64,000 nt of DNA. Origin: Phoronis australis. Lineage: Eukaryota > Phoronida > Phoronidae. The stretch lies in contig NMRA01000609.1 of NCBI GenBank assembly GCA_002633005.1, positions 117,550 through 181,549 on the forward strand. Direction: 5' to 3'. Position numbers and translations under genes: made by a program. Shown here in pieces: positions 33,479-45,391 of this stretch. Each line of letters opens with the position of its first letter. Position 1 is the stretch's first letter. The notes beneath the pieces are model-generated. The model did not search any database and was not told where the DNA came from. It was given only the letters and a program-made list of their open reading frames with translations.

Positions 33479-34055
33479 ACACGCTCGCTTTGGAGAATTG
33501 AGACTATGATCATGAAAAGGGCGATTTACATGTAGTCATGCAAGCGCGTAGGGCATTGTGGACAATCACTTAGTGAAGTATATGTCAATTCAGACACAAC
33601 GATATTTTACTTCTCAAAACACAAAAACCTGGAATTTGTAATTTAAACAAAGATGCACAAACCCAGGAGTAGAACACATTGGGGTCCGCGTAAGGCTCAT
33701 AGATTAAACAGAGGCTCATCCAGTTATGGTTCTTTGCTCCTAAACTGATAACCGAACATCATTAAGTTCATCATTTAATTGATTTTGCAATTTTAAAAGA
33801 TAAATGTGCACTGTATGCACTGTGCAAAAATTTTTGAGGATGTTCGGCACAGTTTGGCGAAAAGTCATCAAGTTGTCGTTATTTTACGACTTGTAGAAAT
33901 TTCTAAAACATTTGAATACTTTGTTTATTTCAAGTAACAGGTTATTTTATCATAAAACTGTCTTTGATTTGAGATATTTATTTTAATATCAAATACATGT
34001 AACACCACGTGGAGCTCCATTTTACAATGAAGTCCTTATAAACAATAGGTAAACC
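33479..34055. other. no supported gene
   Basis: AT-rich sequence between the candidate CRE and the TTAA element. Confidence 0.5.
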
Positions 34056-34059
34056 TTAA

Positions 34060-35791
34060 AGGAGAATGCCACCCAAAAAACAACCTATTTTGTGTCAATT
34101 TAGATCGAGTAGTTCCACTCGATAACAGCAAGTTCAGTTGTTTAACCTGACACCTGACGGCAGACGGAGGTGTTGAAATTAACCAATGACGTAATCGGTT
34201 CGAACTCAGTCTGTTCAGCCGTTCACAACACACTTCCTGGTGTCAACTTACCGCTTTAATGCATGGTTTTACACCAATAAGTCATCAAATTTCGATGTAA
34301 AACCCTTACAAATACACCGAGTTCTTGAACAAACGTGTTGTTTTATTTAACTGTTACGGATTTATACTGTAGGTGTATGAACTTACGGTAGCCTACAGAG
34401 TTCGGTCAAGGAGTGTAGACTCCTAGGTTCGGTAGGCCAATTTATCATGGTCGATCGCGGGAGTTTGGATCTGTTTGGTGATAAATTCGAATCATTCTTC
34501 CGTGAAATACAGACATGGAAGATATCTGTGTGTTGTACTTTTAGACTTGCGATTTTTTTTCAGTTCTAAACACACAAAACGCTTGTTATCCCAGCCAGTC
34601 CCGCGGTCGGAACCCCGGCGATCAGGCCCCTCGGGCTGCCGGGACTGAGCATCACGAACATCAGCCAGCTTAAGTTGGAAACTAAGCCTTCAGTCACGGA
34701 AATACTATACTAGTAAGCCAAATAAATAATGTGCACGTAATTATTTTGGGGAATTAGCCACGAAACTGCAAATCTACTTACTTGTCGGGGTCCGCGAAGT
34801 CAAGTTGCCATTTTACAGAACCGTCAGGGCAAAAGTTGTACACTAACAGTGATGTGAATAATTTATTTGTATATCTAAATAAAGATTCCCCTAACATGTG
34901 ACCATAGCATATAAAATCGTGTTATTGTTTCACAACAGCTTTCTGTCAGCAAACACTGAATTAGCATGCGGCCACGGTGCCCGGTCAATTACCTTGTTGC
35001 ATCTGAAGCCGCGGAAACGCAGTGGTTTATTCATTGCTGGCTTCTCAAAACGTTTGCTCTCACGAATACGCCAAAGGCATTATCTAATGAGACAGACTTT
35101 GTTTAAGATTTATGTAAGCATTGGCGGATCTAGGATACCCTAAGGGGGAGCCCAACATGTTGTCTCGGGGAATCTGCGATTGTATGTGTAGCTCAGGCCC
35201 GAAGTAGCCAGAGCCGGGTGTGTGAACCATCTGTTCGGGAAACCTACCGGTGGACTAACAAAAAAGAAAAAAAAAAACGCCGCTATCTGGGGCACCCCCT
35301 TCTCCGCGTCCTAGTTGCTTACTCAATATGTTTTCACGCTTCACGCTGCTCTTCCATTTTGCTTCCGGCAGCCAAGGGGGGGGGGCGGATAGTGCTTTGG
35401 TAAGCCGGCATTCGCCGGTCTCACTGTCGACGATTGCCGGCCACAGACACGGAGATGGTTCACAGCCTCATACTTGCTATTTACAGCACATTTTTCATTC
35501 TTCACCACCGCGAGCTACTTCCTATGCATTTCGGGCTCTTGTGGAAGTCGAAAAAAACGACATAATCACTTTCCTCGCAAACGTCATAGTTCGTACAAGC
35601 GGGAACGATGCAAAGCAACATATCGGCATTCACTCTACAAATGAACCACTGACGTCGCTGCATCGTTTCTCACATTCCTCACAGGTTAACGCGACACACA
35701 GGGTAAGGTCGACCGTACATGTATGCGAGACGATGTGGGTATAGACCGATTAAGACGGTAAAAAGCTAATTACATCGGGTGGCATTCTCCT
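34060..35791 (+). mobile_element. TTAA-flanked 1.7-kb transposon, non-autonomous, with nested insertion
   Basis: The left end AGGAGAATGCCACCC (34060-34074) is an exact inverse of the right end GGGTGGCATTCTCCT (35777-35791). Both are bounded by TTAA (34056-34059 and 35792-35795). This is the signature of piggyBac- or Kolobok-like transposition. Interior frames (for example 35328-35744) show no transposase, so the copy is non-autonomous or degraded. A family A2 element is nested at 35119-35390 and must have inserted later. Confidence 0.85.
35119..35390 (+). mobile_element. hAT-like element, family A2, short copy nested in the TTAA element
   Basis: It begins CATTGGCGGATCTAGGATAC and GCCCAACATGTTGTCTCG, and ends CAGCCAAGGGGGGGGGGCGG. 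Both ends match 31747-32611, with the middle missing. The 3' terminus proper (TAAATCCG...) is absent here, so it is truncated. Confidence 0.65.
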
Positions 35792-35857
35792 TTAAGGGCC
35801 GTGACGTACTTCAAACCAGCCAGAAACGTTTCAACTTCGATTATCCCTAATCCAGTG

Positions 35858-36116
35858 CATGCGCGCACCCAGGGGGCGGCTTTGAGGCTCAAAAGAACCC
35901 CTTCCCTCATTTGACGAAGAGAACAAAAAGGTCCGCCTCAGAGTAACAAAACTCCGGAAAAATAGAAAACGAGACAAAAGTCCACTAAAAAGCAAGAAAC
36001 TACCAAAATTCGGCGAATACACAATTCATAGCTCTGAAGGTACTCCGTGAAGCTTAGTAAAAGGTCCACATTCGTAAAAATTCGAGCCACCCATTGTTAG
36101 GCTGGGTGCGTGCATG
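35858..36116 (+). mobile_element. MITE, family C, copy 2, with 5-bp target duplication
   Basis: The terminal repeat CATGCGCGCACCC faces GGGTGCGTGCATG, and both sides are flanked by CAGTG (35853-35857 and 36117-36121). The interior matches 6318-6583 (AACGAGACAAAAGTCCACTA, AAAAGGTCCACAT, AAAATTCGAGCC). The clean duplication defines the element's boundaries as 259 bp. Confidence 0.9.
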
Positions 36117-36121
36117 CAGTG

Positions 36122-37260
36122 GGATAACCATAGTCTTGAAAAAGCGCGCTTGAGAAGGTCAAATGCCTTTTTGACGATGTTTGAACTGACATTGCTCGAA
36201 AACTATATCGGCGACTCCTACTCTTTATTTCTTACAAAACACGAATAAACGCCAAAATCTGAAGTTTTCAGATTCTCGAAAAAAAAGCTTTACTGAGATC
36301 GGTGTAAGAAAATAGGTAAGCCGGAGGAATATGAAAATAAATAAAACACTGACATTGCGCAGCGCGACTGACCGGTTCCTGACCCAATGTAACTAATGAA
36401 CTACACAAGAAATTATAATGGCATCACTAACCATTCACTACAGGCAGTTCATTATTTCTCAGACCAGACTCATCCGCGGAACGCGAAAAGTAGTCCAGGA
36501 GAATATACGTCCGCTAGAGAGAAATAGTGTGCTCGAGAGAAGAATTTTTTGCACAGGCAGACCCAAGCCAATCATACTAACAGGGCAGTCTGGGTGTCTT
36601 CTGCTAAGTGAGGCTCAGTCTCACTTCACGGCGAGCATGAATAGCAATTCAACATTTGAGGTGTTTTGAGAGTGAAGTCAATAGCAACAATGTAGAGCAC
36701 TGAATGTTCTTACACTCCTAAAATACGTGTGCGTATGTCTACGTTTTTAGCCTAGCGTGGCTGGTAAGTAAAACAAAGCCTGCAATGATTGGAACTGGCC
36801 AACTGGGTGATTCGAAGGCACGTAATGTTCCAATTAAAATAAATATGGTTTAATAAGAAAGTTTGTAATATTTTATTTAGAGGTTGGACTACTTCTGAGC
36901 TGAGGCCCATCAGCGTCGGTATATGTTATGGCTAAAAGGAGTATTGCAGCCGATTTTGCCGTCGAGCTCTTTCATACATGATGTCTCATTACGAGCGGCA
37001 TCTGAGAAAAGCCTACGGAGTTAATAACAGGCTCATTGAATGAGCATCTAATTTATCCCGTGTATCGCCTTGGGCAGCAAGCCTCATACTTGTTTACGCA
37101 CTCGTCACGTGTCTAGTCCCACTGTTGGTGTCTGCATAACACTGTTCGTTAGGCTATCACATCAGCTTCTAGCTGGACAGGTGAAGGTCCAATTTATGAC
37201 ACTAATTCTTGTTCAAAGTATCCCCTTCGAAATAAAAAGCAGTAGTTGGATAACTAATAC
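36122..37260. other. no supported gene
   Basis: The plus-strand frame at 36418-36669 has no recognisable domain. Otherwise unremarkable. Confidence 0.4.
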
Positions 37261-37264
37261 TTAA

Positions 37265-37738
37265 GGTTATGCAAGACCCTGGGGTATATCTAATTTGACT
37301 TAATTCGGAACATCATATCTGAGAAACGGTCAATTGGACTCTTATGAAGCGATGAGATACTACGCTCCATGCATTGTTCTCAAAAATTATGTAAGAATTG
37401 ATTTTTATAAAGCTCCATTTTCGCGTGAGGGGCAATCATTTTAAGACATTTGTGATTTTTATAAAAGAAAATCAGACGTTGCATAGAACAAAAATGAAGA
37501 GATTATTCAGAAAAATTTTGCTGTACTTTTGAGATTTCACTCTGAATACTTCCATCAAATAAAAGTGGACACGCTATTGCTAATGTTTCACAATGGATAT
37601 TCGCTTCGTTTTTTTTTAAGTTTCACTAAAAGTACTTGGACACGTGACCCAAATTTTTGCAGATAAGTATAAAGTCAAAAATGAGTTCTGTAGACATTTG
37701 GCTAAATGCATAAACTTGTCGATAAGGTTCTCATAACC
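37265..37738 (+). mobile_element. TTAA-flanked element, family G, copy 2
   Basis: TTAA (37261-37264) precedes GGTTATGCAAGACC. The right end AAGGTTCTCATAACC is followed by GTAA, a one-base decay of TTAA. The interior GGACACGTGACCC and CAGATAAGTATAAAGTCAAA parallels 22150-22658. Confidence 0.75.
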
Positions 37739-37986
37739 GTAATAAAGATTTCGACCCAAGCGAATTTGATACTTCGTCCATGAAAACAACCCGCATAACC
37801 AGCGATAATTCTGATAGCTGGATGCACGCATAATCCTGTTAAGAAAACCATTTCATTCTCAGGCAGCATGTGTGCCGATTACAAATGCTACGCATCTGAC
37901 CATCCTCTTCAAAGACTGGGCTATCAGTTGAGACATTGACGACGCCAGGATTCGGTTGGGACATGTACTGTCGTATAAGATATATA

Positions 37987-40749
37987 GTCGGTGGGCCAGA
38001 ATTTGTAGGGCCTCTAGAAAATATAATTTTGTGAGTACTTTAGGGGGGCAATTTTATTTTGGTGTTTTTTAATTCATTTATTAGAGTGTTTTCAAAATCT
38101 AAAAAGTTCCCACATATAAAGTTGCAAATTTTTGAGAAATTTGAGTTTGAAGTTACCTAATAATCACCAAAGAGCTTAGTAAACTTATATTTGTAAAAAC
38201 AACAGTTTTGGTGACTTTTTGTAAAACAAGTAATATGGTCCCATCAGTGTCATTGTATTGAACAATATTACACTCACATTACATGTTTTACTATTGTAGA
38301 TTACTTGTAAACAGTGAAATTTAAAAAATGTAAAGAGACACCTAGTGGCAAAAATGCAAACTAAGTCTGAATGTTACTAGGAAGTTATTCTGGCATTGTC
38401 TGGCAACAAAAATAACACACAAAACACTTGAGACTGGGCAAAATTTGTGCCTCAATGACTAAAACATTGACTAATGGTGTAAAATACAGCTTGTTTACAT
38501 AATACACCAGAAATACGTTATAGTACAAAAACAATATAGTTGAATGATCTCTGTGAATGTGCACACAGACTGTATGAAAATAATAGATTATTCTGACAGC
38601 GTTTATCAAGCAGTATGAGACAGATACATGACAATGATCAAAGTATGAAATTTCAATGACTTAATCAACAAATAAACAAGTAATTAACTTTTTAATACAA
38701 AAAACGAAATAACGGAGTTGGAGGTCTATTTCGGGTTGACTTGTAAAAGAACTATCCAATGTTATGCACTCGGCAGTCAGTGTTGCTGATGTTACTACAG
38801 TTGTCACAGCTGCACATTTCTGTACAGTTTTTATCAGCATTGCAGAACAAACTCAGTTTCCCAGCACACATGTTCTTTTTGCACTTGCAGCGTTCATCGT
38901 TTAGTACTGTCAATGGAGATGCGGGCATTGCCATACATTTTAACTGCAAAGCTCCACCGCCAAGGAGCCAACTATGGTCGATTAGAGAGGGTACATCATT
39001 GCACACTGGTGATTGGCCCGCAGGCAATATGGGGTCAAACACTGAGTCCTTGTTTGGAGGCGAGCAAGATTTGGGAAACGTTTGACTCAAAATATGATAT
39101 AATGGGCTGTAGTTAACCCTAATTTAACATTTAACTATGAGTGAGTTGGCATGCAATTTTTTTCAGACGGACTTATCAGGAACTGATCCACCACCAGCCT
39201 AACAAATTTACATGGCGTCTGATCTGTCGCCTAAAAATGTTGATTGCCTAATAATTAGATTAGTTGATGCAACTGAAAATAAATCAGCTGATATACCAGT
39301 GCAGTAATTGAAAGTTATTTTTTTTAAATCAGATGCTCAGACCATAGTCAATCGATTTACACTTAAGGTAATCAACGTTTGACGAAATGGACAGTGGCCT
39401 CCATCGTCCTCAAATTACGACGGCGACGATGGCCACTTAGGGACTTTAATTTAATTATCATTTCAGCTACCTAAGTAATTAATGTTTACAAAAAATTGTG
39501 AAGAGGTTCCCCCTATCCCAGGACTACGGCAGGGGATGACGGCCACTTGGGCATGTTGTTTGCAACCATCTACTCCATTTAACCTTCTCAAAAATTTTTT
39601 ACTTAAAGTGCTTTAAAATCACACCCACAGTATAACGCCATATGATTATCCCTTAGCGCAGGCAGTGTCGATATGGCAACTGAACAACGGAGTGTTCGGA
39701 AAACAGGATTGCAGGAGTATTTGTTTAAACTGGGAACAAATGAAAACATTAACGACCTCCTCAGAGGCATTTCTCTACGCGGAACTTCTAAACTTATAGG
39801 AACATAATTTTCCGAAAAGCATCTGGCATATGGAGTACCTATGGTATGATCACCGTCTCTACTGGGTCAGCGGTATTGTCTAAGGCCTAGGCAGCCAAGG
39901 GGCTGAACAATTACAAAAACAACCGGTGATAATACTGAAACATACATGGAAAACACCAAGATATACCTTTCAAAAACACGTACCTGTTTTTCAAAGCTAT
40001 ACTTCATTCTCTTTCTTGAAATATGGTCCATAATATACTTTTCCTGCTAACAAATGATGCACTCATGTTTCAGAAGGTTCCTGTCTTATTCAGGTTAATT
40101 GGGTGTTTCAGATTTTGGAGGTATAATTGATTTTCTTGGGAAACCTTGAATAACATCTGTATCACTTTCAGCAACTTCAGCTTTAGTACTACTGCTAGTG
40201 CCTTGAAACGTTGCTATGCCGTTCTATGTCCTTTCAATTTTTTGGTCTGACACTTGGTCTTCTAGTCTACAGCACTCAGCAGTATACTGTGTAGGCTATA
40301 CCAGGACATGCAGCTGTTTTCTGCACAAACGTTTGTGACACCTCTTCTTTTTGATCTACTGATCTACAGAGTTCCACAGTCCATCAGCTTTCGTCAGGAA
40401 GCTTTCCTAAGCTTCTTTAGGCTCTGGTATCACAATTTTGTGCTGTTTGATAAACCTTGAATTATACAGGCATCACACTCCATGGGAAGCAGCCATATTG
40501 AAGTAACTAAGCACAACAATGCAATCTGGATCTCTGATTTTTCAATTTAATAGAAAAGCGCCACCAAGTGGAAGGAACGTGCATAACATTTTGTGCAACA
40601 AAAACACCTTTTTTAAAAAAATGTGCAAGTGTAGACGTGGGAACTTTTTGAAATTTGATTTATAGGTATATTATCTAGCCAGATAGAAAAAACTAGGTCC
40701 CCCCCAAAGTACTCACAAGGCTGAACGCTATGAGATCTGGCCCACCGAC
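37987..40749 (-). mobile_element. degraded 2.76-kb DNA transposon, family J, copy 2
   Basis: The left end GTCGGTGGGCCAGA is an exact inverse of the right end TCTGGCCCACCGAC, and each is flanked by TA. Similarity of the inverted ends continues inward for about 150 bp, through TTGTGAGTACTTTRGGGGGG and AAAAAGTTCCCAC. A TA target duplication fits Tc1/mariner-like or other TA-targeting groups. The coding strand is minus, with the Cys-cluster C-terminus near the left end. Most of the frame is destroyed. No DDE motif could be read, so the superfamily stays open. Confidence 0.75.
38752..40090 (-). pseudogene. transposon protein remnant with N-terminal CxxC motif and C-terminal Cys cluster
   Basis: The best-preserved part is 39090-38752 (112 codons). 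It contains an aromatic, Gly-rich segment (HSWLLGGGALQLKCM), then MPASPLTVLNDERCKCKKNM and FCNADKNCTEMCSCDNCSN, then a stop. This resembles the CXC-like cluster near the end of uncharacterised proteins abundant in corals, molluscs and hemichordates. Around 40085-40015 the minus strand reads HECIIC, a stop, then EKYIMDHISRKRMK, a plausible Cys motif nearer the N-terminus. The intervening 1 kb has many stops and shifts. The parallel in 13473-13862 supports a shared family. The protein's role is presumed to be transposition. Confidence 0.55.
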
Positions 40750-40751
40750 TA

Positions 40752-41482
40752 ATACAACAAATTAGTTCGTTTCAATTTTGTGATCAGGTTACGTTAAGGT
40801 GAAGATTTGAGCCTTAAAGTGAAAAGTAATTGCGACATCTGTCGTGGATTGCATAAACTACTTTTAGTCAGTATTTATCCGGCGTTGATATGAAACATTG
40901 CCGCAGGTGGGGCAAGTTGCATTAGTCAAAGCAGTGTCCAGACAGCTCCCACGCTTGTCCCAGGAGTAAGTTGTTCTTGGGTACGTCTAAATGTGGACGG
41001 CACTATACACGTGTTCATTGACTTTTTGCAGATATTAATAGTCCTGGCCGTTTCAAAAAAACAGACTTTGCTAAGACGAATCTTAAACGTATTTACTAAG
41101 TCAATTTTATGTTAAAACTTAAATAATTAAGTTCGCTTCAAGAAGGTGATCTTAACTTTGACTTAAGTTTTTTACTTATTAAAAGTTCTGTCATAAGTTT
41201 GACCAGGATGTCATGCCTTCCTAGTTTGACGTAACTTACCGGAAGTTTAGAGGTTGAGACAAATCATAGAAAAAAATGTAAAAAATGAATTTGATTTTTA
41301 TGTGAGCAAAAATCCTCCACTACACAGCTAATGCATTGTACACTACACGGTGCGTATTCTACTGCGTAGTTGCGCAGAGGTGGTTTTTTGAGAAGTTTTG
41401 CATCTCCTACATTTCAACGCAAAGCATGCATCATAAAAAGGAAGGACGGGCCATTTTTCGTTTTTTCATTGATAAAAGTCAT
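40752..41482. other. no supported gene
   Basis: AT-rich unique-looking sequence between transposon copies. Confidence 0.5.
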
Positions 41483-42022
41483 TTAAGAGGCATGGAACGT
41501 GAGACCTCGTCAAAAATATCTTTTAACAATTCCTGACGAAAGTACCATCCCGCACAGAGTAATTCAATTTCCCTGTGATGAAATTTCCAGCATAAAATCG
41601 CAAAATTCATGTTATTTGAAATTAGCGCGAAGGAAAAACTCCGTGGTTACCACTAATTTTCTAATCTCCTTCCCACTTATGATAGATGCACACATGCGCT
41701 CACAGTCAGTTTCTTAAAGTCACTTTAGGTCAAAGTTCACATTTTCCATTTAAGGGAAATGTGTACGTCTATGTCTTGGCATTCCAAACAAGCAGACGTG
41801 CGTTGCTTTGTGGGTACAATTGACGAAGTGGCGAGCAGCAGACAGATCGTTTTGTTGAGATTTGAAGTTAAAAGGAAAATACTTTGATGTAAACATAAAT
41901 TAAAAATCTTTTTGAACAAACCCTAAAAACACCTGGTGTCAAGGTTGAATTCTGTTTCAGTGGCAGAGAACCACTTTCAACGTTGCAATTTAGTTTGTTA
42001 ATCGCGTTCCTGGCCTCTTTAA
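41483..42022 (+). mobile_element. family E element, uninterrupted copy
   Basis: This runs from TTAAGAGGCATGGAAC to CCTGGCCTCTTTAA, with short inverted ends. It contains in one piece the two segments separated in the 24335-25713 copy. No coding region is seen. Confidence 0.7.
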
Positions 42023-42469
42023 TAGACCTTCCACGAGATCATATTATTTGTGTTGTCAGATTGCCACTGATAATGTCATTGATGTGTCGCGTGCCAAACT
42101 CTAAAAATAGTTTCAGTTTGTCGTCACAGTTGACCTACTAAAGATGTACACCCTTGTAAAAAACAGTATATATTCAAATTTCTTTCTAAAGATAAATTCA
42201 GTTTTTGAAACTTTATGGCTAGCCTCTCTTTCGAAACGGTTGCTGAGGCGTTTGTAACGATGTTCACCTCAAAAGTAGGTTTTGATTGCAAACTTAATGG
42301 GCCGCTAAGATGCTGAACCTAACCATGACGCTACTCTCACCACTCCGCCCTTTCCATCACAACCTAGTCTTTTAACTCATGGATTTGTCCACCCCATGTG
42401 AAAGTTCGTCCCTCCCATTTCTCCCCGTTCTACCCATCGGAAAGTCTGTTCTACCCATAGGTGGTTCGA
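42023..42469. other. no supported gene
   Basis: Unique-looking flank of the foldback element. Confidence 0.45.
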
Positions 42470-43005
42470 GCTCGTCACCAGCACAAGGGGGGAATCAACA
42501 ATTGGTCGGACTCCAAAACCACTTGCCCGGACTTCAAAACCAGCTGACTGGACTGCAAAAACCAATGGCCGGTGTTCTAACTAGGTGTTTGGACCTCAAA
42601 ACAGGTTGGCAACACCCAAAAAAACTGTTTGGCCGGATCTAAAATGGGTTGACCGGTGCTCAGACATAATGGCCGAATAAATCGACGATTCGAAACAAAA
42701 CAAACAAACGGGTACAAAAAATAAACACTAGATGTCAATTGAATCCTTAAAAACATTCAAAGCGAGTCTGAGGAAGTCCGGCGTCGTGTTATCACCGGCA
42801 AACTAGTTATAGCACCGGCTATCGTGTTTTGGGTACATCCAAATAATTTTCTGGTTGAGACCATCTCGTTCTGAAGTCCGGACAGCACCTTTGATCATTT
42901 GATCACCGGCCATTTGGTTTTGCAGTCTAGCCGACTAGTCCGAGCAAGTGGTTTTGAAGTCCGACCATTCGTTGATTCCCCCCCCCCCTTTGCACCAGTT
43001 ACTTG
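42470..43005. mobile_element. foldback-like element 1: inverted arms of 21-bp units
   Basis: The left arm (about 42476-42672) contains CAAGGGGGGAATCAACAATT, then successive 21-bp units of the type CGGACTTCAAAACCA. The right arm (about 42770-43000) is its inverse, with GTGGTTTTGAAGTCCG units and ending GTTGATTCC, a C run and TTTGCACCAG. Units on both arms are degenerate and keep CCGG, ACTTC and AAAACC cores. This design resembles Drosophila FB and sea urchin TU elements, whose inverted ends consist of short tandem repeats. A plus-strand frame at 42379-42642 is repeat-derived. No target duplication is found. Confidence 0.7.
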
Positions 43006-44459
43006 AGTTTTGGCTTGAAAAATAATAGTCACATCGCGCCTTATATTTCGATGCTTACCTGTGCAGGGTGTCAAAAGTGAACAATACGTTTGTTTCAAAA
43101 CATGGAAAATGGTGTCGTTTGGTTAGTTGAGCAACTAAACTTAGGTTTGGTCAGAGTGAGGGCGGGTCGTGTTGGAATAATCCATTAGTGTGATTACTCT
43201 CTCAATGAAGTGTGCGCGGGGTAGTTTGGCTGAATACTCGCATTCCCTACCGGCAATCTGATGTTCCACCTTGCGCGTTTTTCGCTAAATCGGCATGGGA
43301 TTTTACAGTTATTACTCAAGTCCGTAAGACCAGGCTGCCGGTTACAATTACACGTACAAGTTCATTCTAATATCTAGGTGTTTATGTGTTCGTATATTCA
43401 ACATTGCTAACAGTGTTTTGCTCAATTACCTAAGTTGGTTTTATTGGCCAAGACTCGAATTTTTTCCAGAAAGTTAAACGGCACAATATTTCCATTGAGA
43501 ACAGCCTTGGTGACTTCTTTGAATATTAAACACTCTGATCAGAGCTCGGTGGTTTCTTTTGTTCTAGAACGGTCGAGCTAAACGAGTTAGAAAAGTCAGC
43601 CAATCGTGAAAAACGGAATTTACGTCGAACAGAATCCTCCAATGAGCGCATAAATCACATTGTTCTTTGGCGCACTAATAGGTCTTATGGGAAACCTTTA
43701 GAGCATTCGGTGTAAAAGTGAGTTTTGGCATTCAGATTAATTTGTAAAACGCCACTAGGATTATCTAGGTCTTCGCAGCGTACCATGGTATGCTATTGTC
43801 TGATTGGTTCCCTGCCTAAACGCTGTAGATGGCGCGACAGGGCTACAGGTTTGGTCAGGAAACTCGACTGCGATCAGTAAGTAACGTTTTTGCTTCTGGT
43901 ACATGACATAGTGATACGCGCGAAGAAGTAGGTAAACGTTGAACTATTCTGGAAAATGTGGTGTTATCACGTGTTTTCAGTGTTGACTGACGTACAAGGT
44001 GTGGCAGTAGCTGATAGGGGACTGGGGAGCCAACCACGTATTTTCATGTTGGTTTGATTGGTATTTTTGATGTTCGCTAAATTTCCTCGCGTTCCATAGG
44101 TCACTCCGGCAATGACGTTCGCAGCCCGAATTATTCCCCGCCTTGTTTTTGATTTGCGCGACGGTCACTGTCAACTTCTGTTGATTGCATACTATTTTCC
44201 AAACATTGCCATAATTATTTGTCTTCTTCGAATGTTCTCGGACAATTCTACACAGAACTACACCTCTGCAGATTGGGATTTGGCCATTGATCAGCATTGA
44301 ACCGGGGTAAATAGCTGGAATCCGGCGACGCCTACAAAAACACGAATCGTGTACATGTACACCGTGGAGCTGTATTGGTTGGTGGCCTTGGACGCAGTCG
44401 ATGAGTGACACCAACCTCGTGGTCTTATATCACTACAGAGGCTAAAGCTTTTCGACGTT
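43006..44459. other. no supported gene
   Basis: The minus-strand frame at 43977-44414 (145 codons) has scattered Cys but no recognised pattern. It lies just downstream of the THAP remnant and in a different frame. Confidence 0.35.
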
Positions 44460-44771
44460 TCAAAATAAAATAACACTTGTAGCAGGTGGCGAAGGACCAG
44501 AGAAGGGCATCTTCAGTTTAAAAGGCACTTTCATGATCTTTGGGTACATGATCCTCTCGCAAACCCACGGTAAGAAATGTTTCCCACACACCCGATTGTT
44601 CTGCACAGCTTTGTAGCCTTGGAGTGAAAGGGCAACGCCACATTCTTGGCACCAACGAGCCAACTCCGAAGTATTTCAGCTGTTACCCGTTGGAAGTGGG
44701 CGAAGCGGAACTCATGGTCTCTTTGAATGCGCATGATGCTTGCATCTCGATACGCAACAGGTACCAGGCAT
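44460..44771 (-). pseudogene. THAP zinc-finger domain remnant with two in-frame TGA codons
   Basis: On the minus strand ATG at 44771-44769 begins MPGTCCVSRCKHHAHSKRP. The same frame is interrupted by TGA at 44714-44712 and 44678-44676, and then reads ELARWCQECG and NNRVCGKHFLPW to a stop near 44460. The C-x3-C at the start, a Pro (PLPTGN) and a Trp (RWCQ) at the expected spacing, and the closing CGKHF (C-x2-H) match the THAP C2CH signature at the extreme N-terminus, where THAP domains usually sit. CTTTTTAG just before the ATG could be a splice acceptor. Both stops could be CGA-to-TGA changes. THAP domains occur in P-element-like transposases and in cellular DNA-binding proteins; which parent this had cannot be told. 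Confidence 0.6.
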
Positions 44772-45240
44772 ACCTAAAAAGACTCAGGGAAAGACAAATA
44801 ACGGTCTAACCTGTAACGTACTCAATGACGTTTACGATGTGAAACACAGTCTGAGGCGCGTGTATGGCTGGCGGGGAATGATTCGGGCCGCGAACGTCAC
44901 ATCCGGTGAGACGCTTCCGTAATTAATTAGAGTCCGGAGGAATTCAGTTCACTAGAAAATTTATCTAGAATAATCAAAAATTCCTATTTTAACCAGAAAT
45001 GGCTCTAAAAACGGTTGCCTTCCCAAAAAAGCACAATTGGTTGTGGTCTCATGTTATAATCGAGTCGGTCGTGAGGTATTTCTAGTTGCTCATTTGTACC
45101 TGAGACGAGCAAAACTGACACTGGATATTTTGCTTATATATTGGCGTTTCAAACCTTACCTGTCCTTGCTTACGTGCTTTTGTGTAGCTCTTCAAAAAAC
45201 CACCTGATATTGGCTGAAACTGATGTGGGCGGTTAGCACA
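44772..45240. other. no supported gene
   Basis: No exon upstream of the THAP remnant could be identified. Confidence 0.45.
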
Positions 45241-45391
45241 GGGTACCATTCAGTAACGCTAGGACGTCGCTAAAAAGCAAGACTTCGCAAGATTACATGA
45301 GATATTGCCATGTATTTTAAATAAGAACACGTGATTTTGGCTGGATTTTAGCTATGCCTAGCGTATGTGCTAGCGTTACTAAACTCTACCC
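45241..45391 (+). mobile_element. palindromic MITE, family K, copy 3
   Basis: It starts GGGTACCATTCAGTAACGCT and ends GCGTTACTAAACTCTACCC. The interior AAAAAGCAAGACTTCGCAAG and AGAACACGTGATTTTGGCT matches 17616-17754. CG-to-CA/TG changes account for most differences by eye. Confidence 0.8.

Noticed and set aside
35328-35744. 138-codon frame inside the TTAA element
   Set aside because: It starts in the nested hAT-like element and crosses into the host element; no transposase motif is visible.
42379-42642. 87-codon plus-strand frame with Leu/Gln/Pro repeats
   Set aside because: It is a translation of the 21-bp units of foldback element 1.
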